Origin: Plasmodiophora brassicae
Taxonomy: Eukaryota; Endomyxa: Phytomyxea; Phytomyxea; Plasmodiophorida
Assembly: GCA_036867785.1 (NCBI GenBank)
Contig: CP145420.1
Span: 496,001 to 560,000 of the forward strand
Length of the DNA: 64,000 nt
Reading direction: 5' to 3'
The translations under genes were made by a program, and so were the position numbers. The notes beneath the pieces were generated by a model. That model was not told the DNA's origin. It did no database searches and was given only the letters and a program-made list of their open reading frames with translations. This document shows, one piece after another, positions 44,139-53,340 of the stretch (within the stretch, counting starts at the first letter, position 1; each line of letters opens with the position of its first letter).

Positions 44139-44543
44139 ATGACGGAGAACACGGCTGCAATTTGGGAACCCCGTCTTCGTTAAGCCGTACGGTTCACAAT
44201 CTCTATTTCATTCTGTCTTCTGACACACTTGAAACCCTTGTCGAAATCGCAGCACAAACACTACTGTTTGCGGCGACAATCTACAACGCGCTCCTGGGTG
44301 ACGCTCACACCCGTAAAATACGCGCTGAGAACGGTAGTTGCCTTCGTATCAGTGTCGTCCTACTTCACGCTGGGCTACTTGTTGTCTGCTACTGTTACGA
44401 CCACCAGCCAGACTAGAGGACCGAGAGAAATAGGTGATATCGCCTCGTGGAACACGACGCCAACCGTTTCGGCTTGGCTTGGAACCCTGTCAAGCGCGTG
44501 CAACGCGATCATCATGCATGCCGCGTCCATGATTACCAGTTGA
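44139..44543 (+). CDS. Putative small membrane protein, three exons
   Basis: ATG 44139 (MTENTAAIWEP), an ~81-nt intron, a short exon (TLLFAATIYNALL), a ~40-nt intron and a last exon (VAFVSVSSYFTLGYLLSATV ... SAWLGTLSSACNAIIMHAAS) give a ~95-residue protein with two hydrophobic helices and a polar loop between them. Both introns are GT...AG. The first is longer and the second shorter than the window average, so the model is tentative. No family is recognised. It is divergent from Lon, 173 bp apart. Confidence 0.4.
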
Positions 44544-44960
44544 TCCGCGATAGGATTCGAATTCCGGATGAACGTCCACCTAATCCTTCTGGCATGCACT
44601 GACTGATCGCGCCGCCATTGTGATTCAGACGTGACGCCGCTTCAAGCCTATCCATGGCCATCCCTGTAGTACGCAACCGCAGCGAAACACCATGCGTCGT
44701 CAGTACCGTGCTTCATTCGTTTGCGCCGTCAGTGTTATTTCAAACACTCATGCGGTCATGCCCTGAGGTTTTCATGTACCTACGTACAAATTAACAGATT
44801 TCGTCATGCTTGATCCGGTGTTGGGCCTAGTTTGTTCGCGTCAAAGGACAGAAGAGCTGCGCAGGGGATGGTGACAACGTCCTCAAACAAGCCCGGTCGC
44901 TGATTTTAACGTCGCGCCTGTATGTACGGTAGATATGTGGAACCTGCAAAACTGCAAAAA
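44544..44960. other. Intergenic, nothing recognised
   Basis: AT-richer spacer between the small membrane protein and tRNA-Tyr. I see no open frame of interest and no second tRNA. Confidence 0.5.
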
Positions 44961-45046
44961 TCTCCCCACCCGGAATCGAACCAGGAACCGCCCGATAACA
45001 GATCACTATCTACAGTCAGACGCTCTGCCAATTGAGCTATGGAGAG
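44961..45046 (-). tRNA. tRNA-Tyr (GUA) with a 13-nt intron
   Basis: On the minus strand the acceptor arms CTCTCCA and TGGGGAG pair over seven positions, followed by discriminator A. The D-arm/A-box reads TAGCTCAATTGGCAGAGC, and the T-arm/B-box CCTGGTTCGATTCCGGG. The anticodon loop is CTGTAGA with GTA at 45013-45011. The 3' anticodon strand TCGGG is reached only after removing 13 nt (45009-44997) inserted one base 3' of the anticodon, the canonical eukaryotic intron position and a usual feature of tRNA-Tyr. The anticodon stem contains two G-U pairs. A TTTTT terminator follows directly (44960-44956). CCA is not encoded, as expected in a eukaryotic nucleus. Confidence 0.93.
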
Positions 45047-45495
45047 AAACTCGACGTTCGGCGTGTCCCGCAAGAGCATACTTCAACAATACACCACAAT
45101 GTGTTGATTGCATGCCTTCTTCGACCTCGTTGTATGCGCAGACGTTCAACCCGATATCAAGCGTCCTGGGGACCGCGTATAAAACGTACGACCTTGAAGC
45201 TGATAGCGCACATCGGATATTTTATGTGACGAGCGCGTGGCCGGCCATCGCGATCGGCAGTCGAGACATGTACCCAGGTAACTCATGACGCAGTGCCTCA
45301 ATGATAGCTGAGCCTAACGTTGAACGACAGGTATCGCATACGAGGCTGCACGGCGCGCTGTCGATATCGTGACCCAATCCTGTACGGCGCCTTGCGACGT
45401 CGTTGCCTCCAACTAAACCGGACGTGGTGTAGGTCCTGGGGATACGTTACGCTTTACTGTCAAAGGTAGAGGAGCCCATGGCATCGTAATCGAGT
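45047..45495. other. Intergenic, nothing recognised
   Basis: Spacer upstream of tRNA-Tyr and of the C2 gene. A 117-codon plus-strand frame crosses the tRNA and is not a gene. Confidence 0.5.
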
Positions 45496-46458
45496 ATGTC
45501 ACCCAGCCAACTGCCTAACTCAGGGAAGCGCCTTACGTCAAGCGATGTGCAGCCGGCAGTCAGCGTTGCGTCTGTTCATTTATGGTGCACAATGCTAACC
45601 GGATATCGCATTGCAGATGAGCAAATGTGATACATTCCTGGACTTTTATCGGCAGGATGCTAGCGGACCAGTTAAATTCGGCACCGCTGACGTCCAGTAC
45701 GGGATGACGAAACCCATGTGGAAGGATTTGGTGTATCCATTACAGGATGTCTGCGACCACGACGTTGACCGCATTATCATCGTTCGTTGTTTCATCTTGG
45801 CGCCTGGTTGGTTGCCCCTGACTCGTTGCGACCCTGTGCTGATTGCTATCACGTAGACAATTCGCCGGCACTCGTAGGGGTTGGGCGCTTCACTGTTCGA
45901 CAGCTGATCGAAGCGGGCAAGAATCTACGCGTCAACATGGAACATCCATCGGGCAATCCATGCGCCGGTCGGCTCAAGTTCTCCAGTGTCTCCGTCCAGC
46001 GCGTCATGGGGTCATCCACACACCAGGTCGAATTCTCGACCATCGTACCCGCGTCGTCAGGAGATTATTATCAGTTGGATTGTCCATCGTATGAGCCTCC
46101 CGTCATATTGCCAGGCGGGTCGTCAGCGCCCATATGGGTCGACCCAAGGCCGCCTCCACAGGACCGATTCGATCGTCCACCGCCTCCGATCGTCGCAGCG
46201 CTCCCGCCACCGCCTACCACAGAGTACACACCACCTTCTATACCGCAAACGCCTCCCGTACCCCAAGGCGACTCCGCTGCCGCCGACTACCTGAACCTGA
46301 TCGCGAACCCGCCCGACCCTCCAGTGCCCACTGTGTACACCTTCGAAGATCAGCATGGTGTACCGCCAGCCCAATTCTACAGCACGTTCAGCACGACAGG
46401 TCGCAGTACAACCCCGAAGAAGCCGGCTCCATCTGCACCCGATCCTTCTGGCGTCTAA
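45496..46458 (+). CDS. C2-domain protein with proline-rich C-terminal half
   Basis: Exons 45496-45564, 45617-45785 and 45857-46458, with introns of 52 and 71 nt, give ~279 aa. The first ~130 residues resemble a copine-type C2 domain: MSKCDTFLDFYRQD aligns with SKSDPFLxLYRQ, then YGMTKPMWKDLVYPL (family: NPxW/F.F), HDVDRIIIV, and a GVGRFTVRQLI strand (family: FLGxxxxxLxxL). Some calcium-binding Asp positions are replaced, so binding may be weak or absent. The rest is Pro-rich (RPPPQDRFDRPPPPIVAALP) with possible SH3/WW ligands, ending in a Ser/Thr/Pro stretch. The N-terminal exon is short and its ATG is a guess. Probably a membrane-associated adaptor. Confidence 0.6.
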
Positions 46459-46531
46459 CGTGCCTCACAGACACAATACAGACGTCAGTCATATTATCTA
46501 TGGTTGTATTCGACCGAGTGATAACCTGCTG

Positions 46532-48763
46532 CTAGTCTATGCGGAGGACCAGCGGTTGCCCATGGAAGGACCTGGACATGGACAACGCCCAAGGCACCTG
46601 AGGCGTCGCTCCTGTCAGCTCCAGCTCCCGTTGTCGAATGCTGTCCAGCCACGCCCACTTGGCGTTCTCGGCACTGATATGCTTTACATGTCGTGGTCGA
46701 CGTTGTCGTTGTACACCAGCGGTCGTCTTCCAGACTGCCGTCTCCGTCTGCAGGTTCTGCTGCTGGACGATCATCTGCCTCCTGCTACAAGCCGATGGAC
46801 GCAGGTCGTCGTTCAGCGACTTTGTGCGACGATGGCGTGGTACGTCGCCGCCATTGGCATTCTCGACGGCCATGACCCAGTGATGCGGGATCTGTCCCAC
46901 TGACAACGGTGACGATAGTATCGGGGCCGACACCGACCCCGAACTGTGGCATCGTCGCAGAGGCCGCCGCTCCGTATTCCTGGAGGTGTACAGATCGAGT
47001 GCGATACGGTCGTCGGCGTCGACGACAGCGGCGCCGATGTCGTCAGTGTCCGGACCACGACGGTCGACATGGACGTCGAGATCCAGCGATTTGACGGACA
47101 GGTAACGGGAATGCTTTCGCTGCGCCTGCGAGCGGATACGGGTTCGGCGGCCGGCGCTGTTGATGTGCTCAGATGACGGCAACGCCGCCGGGACTGGACC
47201 TGAATCGTTGGTGGTGGGACTGGGCGCTGGGTCTGCTGCGGAGGTGGCAGGACCGTTCGTTTCGTTGCGGATGTCCCGCCTGCCGTCGTCAAACGGGGCG
47301 ACCGATGTCGTAGTGCCTGCCGATATGCATCTCGTCAGGCGTCGTAAGGTCGACGTCGCCCCTGACGACACCGCAGTCGAGGGTATCGGCGGCGACGAAC
47401 ATGTGGTCGTTCCGTTTGACACGCCATCAGGCACCCCAGGAGGTCGCGGCGAAGGACGATAACCAGGAGAACGTCCCGGCTGCAAACCGCTCGACAGTGG
47501 CCTCTCGACGCATCGGCGTCGCGAGGGGCCGCCCTGGAACGATGTCCGGACATTGAAACACGCTGCCGACGCCGTTCGCCCCAACTTCATCCGTGCCTCG
47601 ATCTCCATCTGATACATGCTCGACGCGATTGCCGCTTTGCGCGCGTCACTGCTGCGGTGCGACCGCCGCTCCGACGTCACCGCAGTGGCCGGTCCCGCGC
47701 GTCGCATTGCCAATTCCGCTGCCCGCGTCGATGCCGCCGCCACGCGCCTCGCCAACGCCGTCTTCGTTGTTCTCGGTGGCAGCAGCAGCAGCGGCGCCTT
47801 CGTCGGCATCGGCGTGCCATCGTCCGCCTTCGCAGGCGCAATGCCGCTGCCGCTGCCGAATCGTTCGAGACTGTTCCTGGCCGGCGGCCCGCGGGGAAGG
47901 TCGACGTGCAGCATCAGGCCGCATTGCTTCGCGGCGGCTTCAGTCGGCGGGTCGGCGGGGAGCTCCGTGCGGATGCCGCAATTCGGCGTGTCCGGGCTTC
48001 GACCTGATGAGTCCGAGTGCACCGGGGTCGGCGGAAGGCGTTGACGGCGCTGGAGCCAGGGCGGGTCGTCCGACTTAATGGCGGCGATCGCAACGATGTC
48101 GTCATCGTCGTCGTTGGCGCTGGCTGATGATGTGATCTCGGAGACCGTCCGCCAGCGTCGACGCCCACCGCGGTTGTCGTTGCTGTCGACAACGACGTCG
48201 GTGATCTGTTCGAAGATGGCGGCGAACAGGGCCTCCTTGCCGTCTCCTGCGATCTCTTCGTCGTTATCGACATCGGAATTCGGCTGCGTCATTGAGGTCC
48301 ACCAGGCGCCAAAGTCGTCCAGGGCGCGACGAAACCGTTCGTGGTCGAGATCGCACGTCACGGTTCGTTGCCGCACCGCGTGCGTCAGGCACTGGTCGAG
48401 ATCCGGACGACGACCGCTCATCGCGGTGGCCACCTTCGTCAGCAACGTATTGAACTGTTCGGGCGTGATCTTCTCCGCCTGCTGCTGACCATCACCCTCG
48501 TCACCTGCAGGTGGATCCGTCAGCATCGCCCAGAACAGGTCAACGTGATCGGGAGCATGACGTCGGCAACGTTGCTGCTGTACAGGTGACGACGCCTTTG
48601 GCCTGCTAGCTGGGAAGATACCAACAGGCGGCGCGATGAGGGCGGGCGGTACCCGACGCCTATCATACGGTGCCAATAGACTGTCCTGTCCGATGGCGGT
48701 GACCATTGCCCGGAACGCCTGGGCCGACAGCAACCTCAGCGGAACCTGTTGCACGAACACCAT
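46532..48763 (-). CDS. Hypothetical disordered protein, 743 aa
   Basis: A single unbroken frame from ATG 48763 to ~46532 in high-GC DNA. Residues ~85-175 look folded and helical (KITPEQFNTLLTKVATAMSG, HERFRRALDDFGAWWTSM), with a faint EF-hand or regulatory feel but no calcium loop. The remainder is low-complexity: Asp-rich (ANDDDDDIVAI), Pro/Arg/Ser-rich, and repeated basic Ser patches (RRHRRTKSLND, KHSRYLSVKSL) that look like kinase sites. There is no signal peptide or transmembrane helix. The length of the frame and the folded N-terminal part argue that it is a real gene. Function unknown. Confidence 0.6.
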   Translation of the reverse strand: MVFVQQVPLRLLSAQAFRAMVTAIGQDSLLAPYDRRRVPPALIAPPVGIFPASRPKASSPVQQQRCRRHAPDHVDLFWAMLTDPPAGDEGDGQQQAEKITPEQFNTLLTKVATAMSGRRPDLDQCLTHAVRQRTVTCDLDHERFRRALDDFGAWWTSMTQPNSDVDNDEEIAGDGKEALFAAIFEQITDVVVDSNDNRGGRRRWRTVSEITSSASANDDDDDIVAIAAIKSDDPPWLQRRQRLPPTPVHSDSSGRSPDTPNCGIRTELPADPPTEAAAKQCGLMLHVDLPRGPPARNSLERFGSGSGIAPAKADDGTPMPTKAPLLLLPPRTTKTALARRVAAASTRAAELAMRRAGPATAVTSERRSHRSSDARKAAIASSMYQMEIEARMKLGRTASAACFNVRTSFQGGPSRRRCVERPLSSGLQPGRSPGYRPSPRPPGVPDGVSNGTTTCSSPPIPSTAVSSGATSTLRRLTRCISAGTTTSVAPFDDGRRDIRNETNGPATSAADPAPSPTTNDSGPVPAALPSSEHINSAGRRTRIRSQAQRKHSRYLSVKSLDLDVHVDRRGPDTDDIGAAVVDADDRIALDLYTSRNTERRPLRRCHSSGSVSAPILSSPLSVGQIPHHWVMAVENANGGDVPRHRRTKSLNDDLRPSACSRRQMIVQQQNLQTETAVWKTTAGVQRQRRPRHVKHISAENAKWAWLDSIRQRELELTGATPQVPWALSMSRSFHGQPLVLRID

Positions 48764-48880
48764 GCTGGTCTACCGTCGACGATTGTGGTTGCATGCCCTC
48801 AGCGACCCGGGGCACGATCGCAGATCGATTATCATCCAATCGTATCTCAAAGTGTAGTAGTTAGGTATTCAGATTGATCA

Positions 48881-50245
48881 TTACACTACGAACGAAATGG
48901 CAGCCGACATCATCAGGACGACGGGTACCATACAGAATACGCCAATGGCGGCCATTTTCAGGTGGGTGACAGCGCCCACCACCTTGAACTGGTCGCGAAG
49001 CATGCCCGTCCACATGACGCCGGCCAGTGATCCGACCATGCTGAGGTTGGCGCCAAAGTTACTGCCAGCGATGGCGGCGAAGACCGTTGCCGACCAGAGG
49101 CGATCTGGCAATGCGGCCCGAAACTCGTTCTGCTTCATGATGCTGACGGCCAGGATGCTCATCGGCTGGTTGTTGATCAGGTTGCAGGCCAGCACGCTGA
49201 CGACCATCGCGACTAACGTCGCCGAGAACACGTTGGCGTTGGCGAACATGGTACCGAGCGCGGTTGCGGCCGACTTGGAGAACCCGTTCGCTTCCAGGCC
49301 GCCGACAATAACAAACATACCCGAGACGAACGGCACAATGCTCCATGGTAGTTGCTTGCAGATGGCCTGGACACGTGATAGACGTCTCACGTACACCGCA
49401 TCAGCCACAACCATGACCACTGCCGCTACGAGGCAGATCACCCAGAGGTCCAACTGGCACCATGGCGACAGCACCAACGCCAACAATGTCGACAGGAAAA
49501 CGACGACAGCGACGACAGTGATGGATCGATCATGCTGGGGACGATGACAGTCCTCGAATGGGCGGGGTGGGGCGTCCTCCTGGGCTAGCAGGTGCTGTTG
49601 GTATCGGAAGTCCCTGCGGACGTACAGGACCAGGAAGACGAACAGGGTGCCAGTGGCGATCATCGCCGGGATGATCATGACCCGAATGTAGGAATTGAAG
49701 TCGAGGCCGAATGCGACCCCGATGATGATATTCGTTGGGTTAGAGATCAAGAGCGCCGCGCTGGCGGTGTTGGTGGAAAGAAACTGGGCGAATAGTAACG
49801 GGCCGGGGTCCAGCGCTTTGCGCTCGCAAAGGTGGCAGATGATGGGGGTGACGGTTAAAATGACGATGTCGTTCGACGTGAAGACGGTCAGCAGTGAACA
49901 CAGGACAAAGACGGATGCGAACAAGCGCATGTACGATGTTCCGGCACTGTCGATGACAGCTCTCGAGATCGTATGCAGGACGCCGGTCTCGTTCAACGAC
50001 ATGCAAACGTACGCCAACGACAGGAACAGGATGATGACTGTATAGGGCGCCAACATGGCGTCACCGACGATTGCATGAACAACATTGTCGAGAGTAACGG
50101 CGCCCGTCGCTAGTAGCAAGGCCACGCTGATGACAGGCGCTGTTGCCATGTTCAGGTGGAGCTTCTTCGCTGGACGAAGTGTCATTACAATAGTGAAGCC
50201 GGCGGCCAGCAGGCAGAGGACGACATTCGCCACTGCCGGTTGCAT
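48881..50245 (-). CDS. ArsB/NhaD-type ion transporter (12-TM permease)
   Basis: The protein (454 aa) is almost entirely hydrophobic helices, as in the ion-transporter superfamily that includes ArsB, NhaD and SLC13. The signature around residues 120-175 is clear: VFTSNDIVILTVTPIICHL (family: TxDxxvxxlTP) and LLISNPTNIIIGVAFGL (family: xSNPTNxxxG), the inverted-repeat hairpin that binds substrate. A second NLINNQPMSI hairpin lies near residue 360 (family: NNxP). Without further data the substrate (arsenite, Na+/H+ or an organic anion) cannot be fixed; the NNQPMSI form fits ArsB-like permeases. ATG 50245 is the first; the frame upstream starts with GTG. No introns seen. Confidence 0.82.
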   Translation of the reverse strand: MQPAVANVVLCLLAAGFTIVMTLRPAKKLHLNMATAPVISVALLLATGAVTLDNVVHAIVGDAMLAPYTVIILFLSLAYVCMSLNETGVLHTISRAVIDSAGTSYMRLFASVFVLCSLLTVFTSNDIVILTVTPIICHLCERKALDPGPLLFAQFLSTNTASAALLISNPTNIIIGVAFGLDFNSYIRVMIIPAMIATGTLFVFLVLYVRRDFRYQQHLLAQEDAPPRPFEDCHRPQHDRSITVVAVVVFLSTLLALVLSPWCQLDLWVICLVAAVVMVVADAVYVRRLSRVQAICKQLPWSIVPFVSGMFVIVGGLEANGFSKSAATALGTMFANANVFSATLVAMVVSVLACNLINNQPMSILAVSIMKQNEFRAALPDRLWSATVFAAIAGSNFGANLSMVGSLAGVMWTGMLRDQFKVVGAVTHLKMAAIGVFCMVPVVLMMSAAISFVV

Positions 50246-50248
50246 CAC

Positions 50249-50789
50249 AGGGGCACCTCGGTCGAACTATATGTAATATGACCAGGTACTGTTGCTCGAT
50301 CCGGTCTACTCAAGCATTGGAGGCCAATCGCCGAATCAAGACACCAGTGTCTGTTCAAGCGCCGCTCGTAGACGACCGCAAGGCACGCGTTCAGCTTGCC
50401 TTGGGTCGGTTCAAAGGTTGCTGCAAGCCTGTGAAGATCTGATGATAGGCGTGAAAGTCTACCGGATTATGTATTTAGGTACTCCTTCGGTTTGACCAAC
50501 GCGTACATGCTGAAACGGTACTCGTTGGAACCTACCCAGTGTGCCCCCGCAAAGTCAACGTCGAGTACGACGCCGGATCTGCGGTTATCTCAGAGCGCGT
50601 CGATGACGAAAAGCATGTATTGTACCTAACTGATGACTGATGAGTAGCTGATGACTGATGGCTGTTGAATGATGACTGATGAGTGATGTCAGATGTGCCG
50701 CCCACAAATCACCTCAGTCGGCGTCGCAGCTGCGGACTCCGCATTCCGCAAGCAGTGCGCAGGTCGCTTGGGCTAGGTACAGCAGCGCC
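50249..50789. other. Intergenic, with a short tandem repeat
   Basis: Divergent spacer between the transporter and PheRS beta. Apart from the TGATGA-type repeat at 50628-50690 I see nothing. A 40-codon frame just before the PheRS start is not gene-like. Confidence 0.5.
50628..50690. repeat. Tandem repeat of ctgatgactgatgagt-type units
   Basis: Imperfect copies of an ~8-bp CTGATGA(G/C)T motif run for ~60 bp, ~100 bp upstream of the PheRS beta start. It is the clearest non-coding simple repeat in the window. Confidence 0.7.
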
Positions 50790-53202
50790 ATGCCCATCGT
50801 CAGCGTCCTCCGCGACAAACTCTTCGAGGCCCTGGGCGAATCCTTCAGTACGTGACGTACACTTGTCACCGTCGCTATCCTTGTTACAGCTGATTCTGCC
50901 TTGCTCCAGCCTTGGAGGAATTCGAGCAGCTATGCTTCGACTTCGGGATTGAGCTCGACGATGTGGTGCGTTTATGTCGCAGACATTGGCTAACATGCGG
51001 GCTGAGTCACCCTTCGTAGACGTCTGAGGCCGCAATGTTCGCGAAAATGAAAGGCGTTGAAGCCGCGCCGAACTTATCCACCGATGTCATCTACAAGATC
51101 GACATCCCGGCGAACCGATATGACCTGCTGTGCCTGGAAGGGCTTGCCCGAGCGCTTCGTGTGTACCGACAGTCGGAAGACCCGCCTGAATATATCGTTG
51201 ACGATGTCGCCGACCCTCTCACGATGCGCGTTTCGCCGTCGACCAAGCAGATTCGTCCCTACGTTGTTGCAGCCGTCCTGCGAAACGTGTCGTTCAACGC
51301 CACGACGTTCAAGTCGTTCATCGATCTGCAGGACAAACTTCACCAGAACATTTGCAGAGAGCGCAGCCTGGTTGCGATCGGGACTCATGACCTGGACACC
51401 ATCACGCCACCTTTCACGTACGAAGCACTCCCGCCCAATGACATTTCGTTCCGCGCTCTTAAGGAGGACAAGGTTATGACTGCCGCCCAACTGTTCGGGC
51501 ATTACCGGGCGCAGGCACAGTGTGAGGTACTAGTGTGTCCAGTATCCCATGTCGTTACGTGCACTCATGTCTCTGAAGGTGCGCAAATACCTGCCACTGA
51601 TTGAATCATCGCCCGTGTACCCTGTGATTCGCGACTCGAAGGGCAACGTACTGTCACTGCCGCCAATCATCAATTCGCACCTGTCGCGGATCACACTGGA
51701 CACGCGTAACGTGTTCATCGAAGTGACGGCAACGGATCTCACCAAAGCCCACATTGTCTTAAACACTATCGTCTGCATGTTCGGCCAGTACACGACGCCG
51801 AGGGCGTTCGTCGCCGAGCCTGTCAACATTGTCGACTGGGAAGGTCGTCCGGTTGAGCGAACGCCGACGCTCAAGGTCCAGCAATACCAGACGACGGCGG
51901 ATTACATTAACCGGGGCATCGGGACTTCCATCAAGCCCGATGACATGGTTGGGTTACTGAACCGCATGCAAATCAAGGTTTGTCAGCTCCTCTCACTGTT
52001 GGCACCACTCGGGTTCACACAACATCCTCATAGGCGACACTGGCAAACGATGGAACGATTACCTGCGAAGTTCCGCCGACACGCTCGGATGTCCTTCATC
52101 CTTGTGATATTATGGGTACGCCTATGCATCGGTTCTAGGCAGAACAGACGCTGTAACTGCTGCCTGGTAGAGGATGTTGCTATCGGATACGGTTTCAACC
52201 GAATCGCGAAAACGTTGCCAAAGTGCTACACGATGGCGCGTCAGCAGCCGGTGGCTGTCCTGTCCGATCTCCTGCGAGGAGGGCTAGCCGAGGCTGGGTT
52301 CACTGAGGTTAGCGTTCTATACTAGACAGGGCATCTCGGCTTATACTCATTTGTGTCGTTAAAGGTTCTCACTTGGGCCCTTGTGTCAAAGTCGGAGAAT
52401 TATGAGAAGGTTCGCCAGCAAGATGACGGTCGTGGTGTCACGGTTGGGAATCCCAAGACGGCCGAATTCGAAATGGTGCGAACTTCGCTAACACCTGGTA
52501 AGACATGACGCTAGCTTCCCCAGCTGTCCAACCGCAAACTGAGGCAACGCTAGGCCTGTTGAAGACTCTTGCGCACAACCGTGCGAATTTGAACCTTCCC
52601 ATCCGGCTGTTTGAACTATCCGACGTTGTCTTCATCGACCCAGGCAATGCCAATGGGGCCCGTAACGAGAGGAGGATCGGTACGTAGTCGTAAATGTCGG
52701 TCTTATGTAAACGTTCGTCACATGGGTCCACAGCCGCTCTCTACTGTGCGCGCTCTGCTGGCTTCGATATCATCCACGGCTTGCTCGATCGTATCATGAC
52801 CTTGAACAACGTTCGTCATGGAGACAGCGAGGAGTTAGTAACAGCTTCACCTTGCTGCCACATACGCTTCATCTGACTGTGCGTTGCAGAGAACGCCACA
52901 GCGGTTCTAAGCCTCCCATTGGCATGTACGTCGTGACAGGATCCGCGAACACGACCTTTGTACCGAATCTGTGCGCCGACATTATGTTTACTGCCGCCGG
53001 CAGCGAACGGTATTCACCCACCCGCGTGGACCTAAAGCCAACTGATCTAACGGGTCGGTTCCCACCTAGATCCGTATGTCTGGGATCGATGGGCGTCATC
53101 CACCCGGAGGTCCTGGAGAAATTCCACATCGATTCGCCGTGCTCCCTTCTGGAAATCAGCATCGAGCCATTGCTCGTCGCCGGCAAGCCCATCTCCAGCT
53201 GA
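50790..53202 (+). CDS. FARSB: Cytosolic phenylalanyl-tRNA synthetase beta subunit
   Basis: The beta chain of the alpha2beta2 enzyme that charges tRNA-Phe; it holds the editing site and binds tRNA. ATG 50790 starts MPIVSVLRDKLFEALGESF (human: MPTVSVKRDLLFQALG). After introns 50848-50909 and 50966-51019 come IYKIDIPANRYDLLCLEGLA and the B3/B4 editing region (HQNICRERSLVAIGTHDLDT, SPVYPVIRDSKGNVLSLPP). The B5 domain reads [29 protein letters not shown] once two introns are removed. The catalytic-like core follows (VGNPKTAEFEMVRTSL, GFDIIHGLLDRIM). It ends VCLGSMGVIHPEVLEKFHID ... PISS at 53202. About eight introns of 50-60 nt; length fits the eukaryotic/archaeal type. Confidence 0.93.
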
Positions 53203-53340
53203 TCCCTGTCCGCCCGTGTTCCAATACATTTACTGTCTTAATCGTGCCGTCATCACTGCTTGTGTCGTCCAGCGGCGTGATAGGTGTCGCCTTTGGGCGT
53301 CGTCGTGCCTCGTGGCCCCGTGGCGGACATTTGCCCCGTC

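Noticed and set aside
43466-44416. 316-codon plus-strand frame opposite the Lon 5' end
   Set aside because: Its first half is antisense to Lon coding sequence. Only the last part overlaps a plausible small membrane-protein gene, in other exons.
44935-45288. 117-codon plus-strand frame near 45 kb
   Set aside because: It crosses the tRNA-Tyr gene in antisense and has no protein-like features.
50628-50690. CRISPR-like or regulatory array
   Set aside because: Units are ~8 bp, imperfect and without spacers; a simple tandem repeat in a eukaryotic genome.
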